Shown one piece after another: positions 1-5,503 of a stretch of 6,895 bases of DNA. Below the pieces are notes generated by a model that had not been told where the DNA came from, did not search any database, and saw only the letters and a program-made list of their open reading frames with translations. The DNA is from JBEVMS01 sp040508515. GTDB lineage: Bacteria; Pseudomonadota; Gammaproteobacteria; Xanthomonadales; Rhodanobacteraceae. The stretch covers positions 1 to 6,895 of the forward strand of contig JBEVMS010000198.1 of NCBI GenBank assembly GCA_040508515.1, in the 5' to 3' direction. Each line of letters opens with the position of its first letter. Positions within the stretch are counted from its first letter, which is position 1. A program made the position numbers and the translations under genes.

Positions 1-137
1 AGCAATTGCTTGATCAACAGCATCAGTGGGAGCACCAGCAAAAGAATGGCGATGCCGGCCAAACCGCCACCCCTGCGGCCGGAGCCGCAGTGACAGCACC
101 CGCGAGCGGTACGGCGGCGCCTGCTGCGATGCCGTAA
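1..137 (+). CDS. 3' end of an unrecognised plus-strand gene (partial)
   Basis: An open frame enters from the left edge (first whole codon at 3) and ends at TAA 135-137. The visible tail of about 44 residues starts with a Gln/His-rich polar stretch (QLLDQQHQWEHQQ) and ends in an Ala/Thr/Pro-rich low-complexity tail (ATPAAGAAVTAPASG). Such tails are common at the C termini of GC-rich proteobacterial proteins and do not identify a family. The main support is position: the stop lies 21 bases before a strong terminator and the gene converges on the mla operon. Against it, GC is higher at codon position 1 than at position 3 over codons 3-62, which is atypical here. A minus-strand frame over the same bases reads as a hydrophobic helix. 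No function can be assigned from this fragment. Confidence 0.4.
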   Translation, partial: QLLDQQHQWEHQQKNGDAGQTATPAAGAAVTAPASGTAAPAAMP

Positions 138-157
138 TCGCCCATCGCGACGACGCG

Positions 158-189
158 CACAAAAAAGGCCGCTCGCGGCCTTTTTTGTG
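158..189. terminator. Bidirectional intrinsic terminator between convergent genes
   Basis: Bases 158-172 are exactly complementary to 175-189, giving a 15-bp stem around a 2-base centre (in RNA, a GC-rich stem with a CUCG-type loop). The core GGCCGC/GCGGCC is flanked by A6 (161-166) and T6 (181-186), so a transcript from either strand ends in a GC stem followed by a U tract. It lies 21 bases after the plus-strand stop at 137 and 52 bases beyond the mlaB stop on the minus strand. It should therefore end both transcripts and mark the end of the mla operon. Confidence 0.93.
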
Positions 190-241
190 GCTCGATCAGG
201 CCGCGCAGCGACCCGTTACCATCCGCCGACGCGGCACTGAC

Positions 242-541
242 TTAGGCGATCAGCGACTGAACCTCGCAAACCCGCGCCAACGCCATCAGACCGGCCGGCG
301 GGTGAGTCACGCGAACCGCCTGGCCACGCCCGCTGGCTTGTGCCAACACGGCCAGCACGCAAGCCAGGCCAGCGCTGTCGCAGATCCGTACTGCGGCGAG
401 ATCAAGTTGACTGCGCGCACCTTGGCGCAGTTCTAAATCGATCGCCGACAGCGCCTCGCGCGCGGTGCCGAAGGTCAGCACGCCGCTGACCTGCACCGTG
501 TCGGCCTGCGTGGCGCTAAGCTGGAAGCTGGCAGCCTTCAT
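242..541 (-). CDS. mlaB: MlaB, STAS-domain subunit of the phospholipid ABC transporter
   Basis: 99 residues, the usual size of a stand-alone STAS protein. MlaB sits in the cytoplasm on the MlaF ATPase and is needed for assembly and activity of the MlaFEDB complex. The STAS signature is clear: a beta strand LDLAAVRIC (46-54) leads into DSAGLA (55-60). Ser56 occupies the position of the functionally important Thr in the E. coli DTAG motif, and a helix follows (CVLAVLAQAS). The N-terminal half (VQVSGVLTFGTAREAL) fits the first STAS strands and helix. The ATG at 541-539 overlaps the mlaC stop by one base (TAATG), so translation is probably coupled. It is the last gene before the terminator at 158-189. 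Sequence alone would only say STAS protein; the operon makes MlaB the firm call. Confidence 0.93.
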   Translation of the reverse strand: MKAASFQLSATQADTVQVSGVLTFGTAREALSAIDLELRQGARSQLDLAAVRICDSAGLACVLAVLAQASGRGQAVRVTHPPAGLMALARVCEVQSLIA

Positions 542-1221
542 TACTGACCGCCGCCGGCCTTGGCGTCCTGTTCCATCGACTTGAGTGCCGAGTCACCCTG
601 GGTTTCCAAGTTGGTGATCAGCTTGTCGATGCCCACCTTGCGGATCTCCGCATCGACCTGATTGCGGTAGTTGGTGACGTAGGAAATGCCTTCGATGATC
701 ACATCGTAGGCCTTCCATTGGCCATCGCGAGTTTTGCGGAACGCATAATCGACCGCCACAGTCTTGTTATCGCTGAGCACGACCTGGGTGCGCACCACGG
801 TACGCTGATCGTTGAGGTCGCCACTGAAGGGCAGCACCTTGACGCTGCCTCGGGTGTAATTGAGCAGGCCCTGCGCATAGCGATGCGTGATCGAGTCGTA
901 GAAGGCCTTGGCGAAACGTTCGCGCTGTTCCGGCGAGGCCTCGCGCGCATGCATGCCCAGCACCAGGATCGAGGCGTAATCGATATCGAAATGCGGCAAC
1001 AGGATCTTGTCGATGATCGAGACCAGCTTGTCCTTGTTGTTCTGCAACTCCTGACGATGACCATCCAGAGCAGCACCGAGCTGGTCGGCGATGCTCTGCA
1101 CGATCTGCACCGGGGCCTGGGCGGCGGCCGCTTGCTGGGCGGGCGCGTCCTGAGCCAGCAGCGGCGAAGCGGCCACGCTGCCGAAGGCGAAAGCAGTGGC
1201 AATAGCCAGATGGCGCAACAT
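541..1221 (-). CDS. mlaC: MlaC, periplasmic phospholipid shuttle
   Basis: MlaC (Ttg2D/tolerance family) is a soluble periplasmic protein that carries phospholipid between MlaA in the outer membrane and MlaFEDB in the inner membrane. From the ATG at 1221 the protein has 226 residues, close to E. coli MlaC. It begins with a signal peptide (MLRHLAIATAFAFGSVAASPLLA), with likely cleavage before QDAPAQQ, then an Ala/Gln linker. Family features follow: LLPHFDIDYASILVLG, SPEQRERFAKAFYDSITHRYAQGLLNY and the late WKAYDVIIEGISYVTNYRNQ. An in-frame ATG 21 bases upstream (1242) is possible, but only the 1221 start has a strong Shine-Dalgarno (AAGGAG, 7-base spacing) and puts the signal peptide at the very N terminus. 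The gene follows mlaD by 53 bases and overlaps mlaB by one base. Confidence 0.95.
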   Translation of the reverse strand: MLRHLAIATAFAFGSVAASPLLAQDAPAQQAAAAQAPVQIVQSIADQLGAALDGHRQELQNNKDKLVSIIDKILLPHFDIDYASILVLGMHAREASPEQRERFAKAFYDSITHRYAQGLLNYTRGSVKVLPFSGDLNDQRTVVRTQVVLSDNKTVAVDYAFRKTRDGQWKAYDVIIEGISYVTNYRNQVDAEIRKVGIDKLITNLETQGDSALKSMEQDAKAGGGQ

Positions 1222-1228
1222 GGGGAAA

Positions 1229-1234
1229 CTCCTT
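1229..1234 (-). promoter_or_regulatory. Shine-Dalgarno that decides the mlaC start
   Basis: On the minus strand AAGGAG lies 7 bases before the ATG at 1221. Nothing comparable precedes the alternative ATG at 1242, which would place this ribosome-binding site inside the coding region. The shorter MlaC is therefore preferred. Confidence 0.85.
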
Positions 1235-1245
1235 GAAAACATCGC

Positions 1246-1263
1246 GATCGGGGTGAGCCGATC
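1246..1263 (-). repeat. Small inverted repeat in the mlaD-mlaC spacer
   Basis: GATCGG (1246-1251) and CCGATC (1258-1263) form a perfect 6-bp stem with a 6-base loop. It lies between the mlaD stop (1275) and the mlaC Shine-Dalgarno. There is no T tract, so it is not a terminator. It could be an intercistronic stem-loop that protects or tunes the mRNA. A 6-bp repeat in a spacer this size is also quite possible by chance. Confidence 0.3.
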
Positions 1264-1274
1264 AGGCGGTCGGC

Positions 1275-2162
1275 TTACTGCTTGCCGGCCGGAGGATTGG
1301 TGGATGGCGCGCCCTGTCCCGACTGAGCCGCCCCGCTCTTGTTGTCGCTGGGCGAACCGTTGACCAGGAACTTGCCGATCAAGTCTTCCAACTGCATCGC
1401 CGACTGGGTCAGCACCAGTTGATCGCCGTTCTTCAACGCATCGGGCGAGCCACCGGGTTGGATCGCAACATACTGGCTGCCGATCAAACCACTGGTGAAC
1501 ACCGCGGCGGACGAATCTTCAGGAATCTGGTTGTAGCGCTTGTCGATCGCCAGCGTCACCAGCGCGTCGAGCTGCTTGGGATCGGCCTGTACCGATTGCA
1601 CCGTGCCGATCGGCACGCCGGCCATCTTCACCGGCGAGCCGGCCGAAAGCGTGCCAACGTTGGTGAAGCGTCCGGTGACCACGTAGGTACCGCCCAAGTT
1701 GTCAGCCACGCCGCCGGCGCCGAAGAAGCGCCCGATCATGTCTTCCAGCGAAGCAGACGGCTGGGTCAGATCCAGGCGCCCGCCATCGGCCACGGTTTGC
1801 TTGGCCGCACCGAACTTGATGCCTACGTACTGGTCGCCCAACAAACCGCTGGTATAGACCGAGGCGATCGAGTCGACCGGAATATCCGCATAACGCTTGT
1901 CGATCGACAGTTTCACCTCGGCCACCGGCTTGCCGGGCGCCAGCGCGATCGACTGCACCTGGCCGATGCGCACCCCGGCCACCTTGACCGGCGCGCGCTC
2001 CTTCAACTGGCCGATATTGGCGAACTCGGTATCGATGGTGTAGCTGTCGCCCTGGCTAACGTTGGCCACCGAGGTGGTCTGAGTGGCCAGGTAAGCCAGC
2101 GCGGCAAAGCCGAGCACGATGAACAAGCCGGTGCCGACCGCATAGGAGCGTCTCTGGGTCAC
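1275..2162 (-). CDS. mlaD: MlaD with two tandem MCE domains, membrane-anchored lipid-binding subunit
   Basis: MlaD is anchored in the inner membrane and forms a hexameric ring in the periplasm, with a central channel passing lipid between MlaE and MlaC. Here it has 295 residues against about 183 in E. coli. A short cytoplasmic N terminus precedes one transmembrane helix (about 9-27, VGTGLFIVLGFAALAYLA). MCE domain 1 spans about 41-146 and MCE domain 2 about 160-265. A polar Ser/Gly/Pro/Gln tail ends the protein. Each domain has its own PVKxAGVxIGxVQS strand, IDKRY..IP turn and pore-loop-type TSGLLGDQYV/TSGLIGSQYV, and ends in LEDxIGxF. The end of domain 2 (SAMQLEDLIGKFL) matches the end of E. 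coli MlaD most closely. The start is GTG at 2162, with GAGG 8 bases upstream. Single-domain MlaD is the family norm I know; PqiB and LetB have more domains, but the mlaFE-mlaC context argues against those. Confidence 0.94.
   Translation of the reverse strand: MTQRRSYAVGTGLFIVLGFAALAYLATQTTSVANVSQGDSYTIDTEFANIGQLKERAPVKVAGVRIGQVQSIALAPGKPVAEVKLSIDKRYADIPVDSIASVYTSGLLGDQYVGIKFGAAKQTVADGGRLDLTQPSASLEDMIGRFFGAGGVADNLGGTYVVTGRFTNVGTLSAGSPVKMAGVPIGTVQSVQADPKQLDALVTLAIDKRYNQIPEDSSAAVFTSGLIGSQYVAIQPGGSPDALKNGDQLVLTQSAMQLEDLIGKFLVNGSPSDNKSGAAQSGQGAPSTNPPAGKQ
1368..2042 (-). repeat. Tandem MCE-domain duplication inside mlaD
   Basis: Copy 1 (about 2042-1725) and copy 2 (about 1685-1368) encode homologous domains of about 106 residues joined by a 13-residue Gly-rich linker. 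In three hand-aligned blocks I count about 48 identities in 84 positions. Some DNA is still nearly identical, for example CGCTTGTCGATCG near 1538 and 1897. The pattern fits an in-frame internal duplication followed by divergence. Confidence 0.9.
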
Positions 2163-2170
2163 GGAACGAT

Positions 2171-2174
2171 CCTC
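2171..2174 (-). promoter_or_regulatory. Ribosome-binding site supporting the mlaD GTG start
   Basis: GAGG on the minus strand sits 8 bases before GTG 2162, directly after a pyrimidine-rich run of T and C. Starting here places MTQRRSYAVG just ahead of the membrane helix, as in E. coli MlaD, so the GTG start is well supported. Confidence 0.7.
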
Positions 2175-2208
2175 AAGAGGGAAAAGGAAAATGAACGCAT
2201 GGCGGCGG

Positions 2209-2988
2209 TCACATCAAGAAGGCGGTAAGGACGAAATCCAGCGCCAGGATGGCGATCGACGAAGACACCACCGTGCGTGTGGTGGCATAGGCCACCCCTT
2301 CGCTGGTCGGCGGCGTGGTGTAGCCCTGGAATACCGCGATCAACGACACCACCGCGCCGAACACCACGCTTTTCCAGATGATCCCGTCGACCACGTCCTG
2401 CCACAGATCTACGGTGGAGGTCATGCTCGACCAGAAGGTGCCGTTGTCGATGCCCAGCCAGGTCACCCCGACCAGATGTCCGCCGAAGATGCCCAGCGCG
2501 CAGAACACGCAGCACAGCAGCGGCATCGCGATCAGCCCGGCCAGAAAGCGCGGCGCCACTACATAGGCCAGCGGGTCGACTGCCATCATCTCCATCGCGG
2601 CGATCTGATCGGTGGCGCGCATCAAGCCGATCTCTGCGGTGATCGAGGTACCGGCGCGCCCGGCGAACAGCAGCGCGGTGACCACCGGCCCCAGCTCGCG
2701 GTAGATCGCGATCGCCACCACCGTGCCGGTGGCCGCGGTGCCGCCGAAGATCGACAGCACGTGATAAAGCTGCAACGACAGCACCATGCCTACGAACAGG
2801 CCGCAGGTCATGATGATGGTCAAACTCATCGCGCCGACGAACCACAACTGGCGCACCGTCTCGCGCGCGTGCCGCAGGCTGCGCGGCACGGCACCCAGAA
2901 CCTGCAGCAGAAACAGGCCGCAGGCGCCGATCTGGCCCAGCGCCTGGGTGACCACATTGGCTTGACCGTGCTGCGGTTGAGCGCTCAT
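2209..2988 (-). CDS. mlaE: MlaE, inner-membrane permease of the phospholipid ABC transporter
   Basis: 259 residues, the normal MlaE length. MlaE dimerises in the inner membrane and forms the lipid path between MlaF in the cytoplasm and the MlaD ring in the periplasm. Hydrophobic segments lie near 15-32 (interfacial helix), 52-80, 88-110, 143-178 and 204-221, with a last one at 239-258. The family core is unmistakable: AIYRELGPVVTALLFAGRAG (94-113), then TAEIGLMRATDQIAAMEMMAVDPL (117-140). The second stretch includes the coupling region that contacts the ATPase. The EGVAYATTRTVVSSS segment near the C terminus is also typical. The ATG at 2988 overlaps the mlaF TGA as ATGA, with GAGGTG just upstream, so the two are probably translationally coupled. 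The spacer to mlaD is 46 bases. Confidence 0.96.
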   Translation of the reverse strand: MSAQPQHGQANVVTQALGQIGACGLFLLQVLGAVPRSLRHARETVRQLWFVGAMSLTIIMTCGLFVGMVLSLQLYHVLSIFGGTAATGTVVAIAIYRELGPVVTALLFAGRAGTSITAEIGLMRATDQIAAMEMMAVDPLAYVVAPRFLAGLIAMPLLCCVFCALGIFGGHLVGVTWLGIDNGTFWSSMTSTVDLWQDVVDGIIWKSVVFGAVVSLIAVFQGYTTPPTSEGVAYATTRTVVSSSIAILALDFVLTAFLM

Positions 2989-3821
2989 GCACCACCTCGC
3001 GAAAAGCCCAGCGCCTGCGCATAATCGCCGGCGGGGTATTGGAACGGCACCGGGCCGTCGATGTCGCCCCCGAAAAACTGCCGCGTCCAGGGCGATCCGT
3101 CAGCGGCGATCGTCTTGGGATCGCCCTGCGCGACCACCTTGCCGTTGGCGATCAGGTAAATATGGTCGGCCACGTGTTTGATCGCCTCCAGTTCATGCGC
3201 CACCAGCACGCTGGTGATGCCCAGGCTCTCGTTAAGCGTGCGGATCAGTTTCAACACCTGGTTCAGCGCGATCGGGTCCAGGCCGACGAAGGGCTCGTCG
3301 TAAAGGATCAGCATCGGGTCGAACACGATCGCCCGCGCCAGCGCCACCCGGCGCGCCATGCCGCCGGACAGCTCGGTCGGCATCAGCGCCGCGGCACCGC
3401 GTAAACCGACCGCCTGCAGCTTGGTCAGCACGATATTGCGGATCAGCACTTCCGGCAGATCGGTGTGCTGACGCAGCGGAAAGGCGACATTCTCGAACAC
3501 GTCGAAGTCGGTCAGCAGCGCGGAATTCTGGAATAGGTAACCGATCCGTTCGCGCAACTCGTAGAGCTTGTCGCGCGACAACGCCGCCACATTCTGGCCG
3601 TCCACCAGCACCTGCCCGGCATCGCCGCGCATCTGCCCGGTGATGTGCTTGAGCAAGGTGGTTTTGCCGGTGCCGCTGGGACCCATGATCGCGGTGATCT
3701 TGCCGCGCGGGATGTCCAAGTCCATCGCATCGAAGATGGTCTTGCCGTTGAGTACCGTGGTCAGGCCACGGACCTGCACCAGGGCACGCTCATCGGGCGG
3801 GACACTTGCGGGATCGGTCAT
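2985..3821 (-). CDS. mlaF: MlaF, ATPase of the phospholipid ABC transporter
   Basis: 278 residues from the ATG at 3821. MlaF is the cytoplasmic ATP-binding subunit that drives MlaE. All ABC motifs are intact: Walker A GPSGTGKT (47-54), Q-loop YLFQN (Gln98), signature LSGGM (151-155), Walker B LILYDEP with catalytic Glu176, D-loop GLDP and switch His209 (VAHE). The C terminus DGPVPFQYPAGDYAQAL resembles the MlaF C-terminal extension, which in E. coli reaches across the dimer near the MlaB site. That separates it from generic ABC ATPases. A GTG three codons upstream (3830) is also in frame, but AGGG lies only 1 base from it, whereas it sits 10 bases from ATG 3821. The gene starts 78 bases after gmk and overlaps mlaE by 4 bases. 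Confidence 0.96.
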   Translation of the reverse strand: MTDPASVPPDERALVQVRGLTTVLNGKTIFDAMDLDIPRGKITAIMGPSGTGKTTLLKHITGQMRGDAGQVLVDGQNVAALSRDKLYELRERIGYLFQNSALLTDFDVFENVAFPLRQHTDLPEVLIRNIVLTKLQAVGLRGAAALMPTELSGGMARRVALARAIVFDPMLILYDEPFVGLDPIALNQVLKLIRTLNESLGITSVLVAHELEAIKHVADHIYLIANGKVVAQGDPKTIAADGSPWTRQFFGGDIDGPVPFQYPAGDYAQALGFSRGGA

Positions 3822-3899
3822 GGACGGCACGCCCTGGGAAAGATGGCAAAGTAGCCCAAGATCGCCAGCAAGGCTACGCGAGCGAGCCGCGACGCTGGA
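3822..3899 (-). promoter_or_regulatory. gmk-mlaF spacer: possible mla leader with an inverted repeat
   Basis: These 78 bases are the longest spacer within the minus-strand block and the natural place for a separate mla promoter. I see no convincing -35/-10 pair: a TACTTT element has no suitably spaced -35. There is also no terminator, so read-through from yicC-gmk is plausible. A 6-bp inverted repeat, GTAGCC (3851-3856) and GGCTAC (3872-3877), separated by 15 bases, lies 30-56 bases upstream of the mlaF ATG. It might be an operator or a weak hairpin, or chance. Confidence 0.3.
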
Positions 3900-4559
3900 T
3901 TAAGGGACATCGCTGACAGATGGAGCCAATAGCTCGGCGATCAAGCCTTCGTGGCGCCGCCATTGCAGCGCGCTGCGCTGGCGCACCGCCTGCACGATCG
4001 CGCGCAGATCGCTCAAAGCGTCGTCGAGACGATCGTTGACGATGATGTAATCGAACTCGTGCGCGTGTGCGATTTCCTCGCGCGAGTTGTGCAGCCGCTG
4101 CTCGATCACCGCCGGCGCATCCGAACCGCGCCCGCGCAGGCGCCGTTCCAGCTCCGGCCGCGACGGCGGCAGGATGAACACGCTGACGCAGTCCGGCTTG
4201 GCGCGGCGAATTTGCTGCGCGCCCTGCCAGTCGATTTCCAGCAGCACATCGCGCCCCTGCTGCAGCAGGCCGGCGACGGTGGTGCGCGAGGTGCCGTAGA
4301 GGTTGCCGTGCACTTCGGCGTGTTCCAGGAAAATTCCCTCGGCGACTTCCCGTTCGAACTCGGCGCGCTCGACGAAGTAGTAATGCCGGCCGTACTGCTC
4401 GCCTGGCCGCGGCGGCCGGGTGGTGTGCGAGATCGACAATGAGATCGCCGGATCGCAGGCCAGCAGCGCATTGACCAAGGTGCCCTTGCCGGCACCGGAA
4501 GGCGCAGCAACCACGAACAAGGTGCCTTCGTTAGCGACGGACTCGGCGGAGGTATTCAT
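3900..4559 (-). CDS. gmk: Guanylate kinase
   Basis: 219 residues (E. coli 207). The enzyme phosphorylates GMP to GDP with ATP in the cytoplasm and feeds GTP, dGTP and (p)ppGpp pools. The P-loop is APSGAGKGT (19-27). The GMP-binding region has SISHTTRPPRPGEQYGRHYYFV (42-63), and EHAEVHGNLYGTS (79-91) follows. The LID region is RRLRGRGSD (139-147), with QRLHNSREEI after it. DYIIVND (170-176) is the usual late strand. The reading frame stays open further upstream, but the ATG at 4559 gives the family-like N terminus and overlaps the yicC TGA as ATGA. The preceding Shine-Dalgarno is weak (AGGTG, about 12 bases away), consistent with coupled translation. Downstream lies mlaF, not rpoZ. Confidence 0.97.
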   Translation of the reverse strand: MNTSAESVANEGTLFVVAAPSGAGKGTLVNALLACDPAISLSISHTTRPPRPGEQYGRHYYFVERAEFEREVAEGIFLEHAEVHGNLYGTSRTTVAGLLQQGRDVLLEIDWQGAQQIRRAKPDCVSVFILPPSRPELERRLRGRGSDAPAVIEQRLHNSREEIAHAHEFDYIIVNDRLDDALSDLRAIVQAVRQRSALQWRRHEGLIAELLAPSVSDVP

Positions 4560-5419
4560 TCGATGTTCTGCACCTGTTCGCGCATCTGTTCGATCAGCAC
4601 TTTCAGATCCACCGCGGCGTTGGTGCTGCGCGCATCGATCGACTTGGAGCCGAGCGTGTTGGCCTCGCGGTTGAATTCCTGCATCAGGAAGTCCAGACGC
4701 CGACCGACCGGCTCGGGCAGCTTGAGTACGCGACGCGCTTCGGCGATATGCGTGCTCAGGCGATCGAGTTCTTCGTCCACGTCGACCCGGATCAGTTGCA
4801 GCACCAGCTCCTGCTCCAGGCGTCCGGGCTCGGCTGGCTGCTTGAGGTCGGCCAGGCGCTGCTCCAAGCGCGCGCGCAAGCCGGCGCGGATCTGCGGCAT
4901 CCACTCGCGCACCTGCCCGACGATGCGCTCGATGCCGTCCAGCCGCTCCACCAGCAACGCGCCCAGCTTCGCGCCTTCGCGCTCACGGGTGGCGCTGAGT
5001 GCGTCCAGCGCCTGGTCGAGCACCTCGCGCAGCGCCGCTTGCAGCGTATCGGCGTCCAGTTCGGTCTGTTGCAGCACGCCGGGAAAACGCAGCAGCTCGG
5101 TGAATTCCACGCGCATCTGCGCGAAGTGCGGCGCGAACTGGCGCGCCAGTTCACCGAGCCTTGCCAGCAGGGTCTCGTCGAGCTGGAGGCTGTCACCGCG
5201 CCGCGCCTCACCGCGCAGACGCACGGTGACGTCCACCTTGCCGCGCGACAACTTGGCGGCGATCACCTCGCGCAGCATGCTTTCGGCGTTGCGCAATTCC
5301 TCAGGCAGGCGCGGGCTCAATTCCAGATAACGGTGATTGACCGTGCGCAGCTCGCAACTGAGCGTACCGACCGGGCCAGTGATCTCGGCGGAGGCATATG
5401 CGGTCATGCTGCGGATCAT
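4556..5419 (-). CDS. yicC: YicC/YloC-family endoribonuclease
   Basis: 287 residues, the same length as E. coli YicC. The family is now described as RNA-cleaving; in E. coli YicC has been linked to turnover of the small RNA RyhB together with PNPase. Family landmarks are present: N terminus MIRSMTAYA, ELRTVNHRYLELSPRLP (about 24-40), RGKVDVTVRLRGEAR, LRFPGVLQ, VDEELDRLSTHI, and the strongly conserved C terminus GRRLDFLMQEFNREANTLG followed by KSIDARSTNAAVDLKVLIEQMREQVQNIE. The frame stays open upstream to 5584, but that would run into rph on the other strand, and only the ATG at 5419 reproduces the family N terminus. No strong Shine-Dalgarno precedes it. It is the first gene of the minus-strand block, overlaps gmk by 4 bases, and faces away from rph, the same divergent pairing as in E. 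coli. Confidence 0.95.
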   Translation of the reverse strand: MIRSMTAYASAEITGPVGTLSCELRTVNHRYLELSPRLPEELRNAESMLREVIAAKLSRGKVDVTVRLRGEARRGDSLQLDETLLARLGELARQFAPHFAQMRVEFTELLRFPGVLQQTELDADTLQAALREVLDQALDALSATREREGAKLGALLVERLDGIERIVGQVREWMPQIRAGLRARLEQRLADLKQPAEPGRLEQELVLQLIRVDVDEELDRLSTHIAEARRVLKLPEPVGRRLDFLMQEFNREANTLGSKSIDARSTNAAVDLKVLIEQMREQVQNIE

Positions 5420-5433
5420 CGGCGGCCCGTGCT

Positions 5434-5464
5434 TTGGTTCAAGGAAAGAGCGCAATGGTAAACT
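5434..5464 (+). promoter_or_regulatory. Candidate promoter for rph-rdgB-hemW
   Basis: In the 84-base divergent spacer between yicC and rph, the plus strand has TTGGTT (5434-5439) and TAAACT (5459-5464), with a 19-base spacer. A TG dinucleotide at 5456-5457 forms an extended -10 (TGGTAAACT), which can offset the long spacer. Transcription would start near 5471, about 33 bases before the rph ATG. I found no equally good promoter for yicC on the other strand. Confidence 0.5.
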
Positions 5465-5503
5465 GTCCTGCTTCGCCTTGCCCAACCAGGCTGTCTCAAG
5501 CCC

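Noticed and set aside
26..145. A 39-codon minus-strand open frame starting ATGGGCGAT at 145
   Set aside because: It starts just past the terminator, is mostly Ala/Gly/Val low-complexity sequence, and is the mirror of the plus-strand Ala-rich tail. No Shine-Dalgarno or homology is evident.
26..436. A 136-residue plus-strand open frame spanning the terminator
   Set aside because: It reads through the terminator hairpin and antisense to mlaB, with a random Arg/His/Ala composition.
1240..2720. Frequent GCGATCG-type words across the window, resembling a dispersed repeat
   Set aside because: They fall mostly inside codons for Ile/Asp/Ala in GC-rich genes, without regular spacing or flanking conservation. 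Codon usage explains them.
2159..3022. A 287-residue minus-strand open frame overlapping mlaE
   Set aside because: It is a frame-shifted reading of mlaE, very Arg-rich and without motifs. The other frame gives a canonical MlaE.
4560..4904. N-terminal extension of gmk up to 4904
   Set aside because: The added residues are an out-of-frame reading of yicC. The ATG at 4559 gives a normal guanylate kinase and an ATGA overlap.
718..5461. Long plus-strand open frames opposite the mla, gmk and yicC genes (for example 718-1236, 1419-2228, 2191-3024, 4748-5461)
   Set aside because: They lie antisense to well-identified genes, have Arg/His/Gln/Ala-rich compositions with no recognisable motif, and are expected in GC-rich DNA, where stop codons are rare on the opposite strand.
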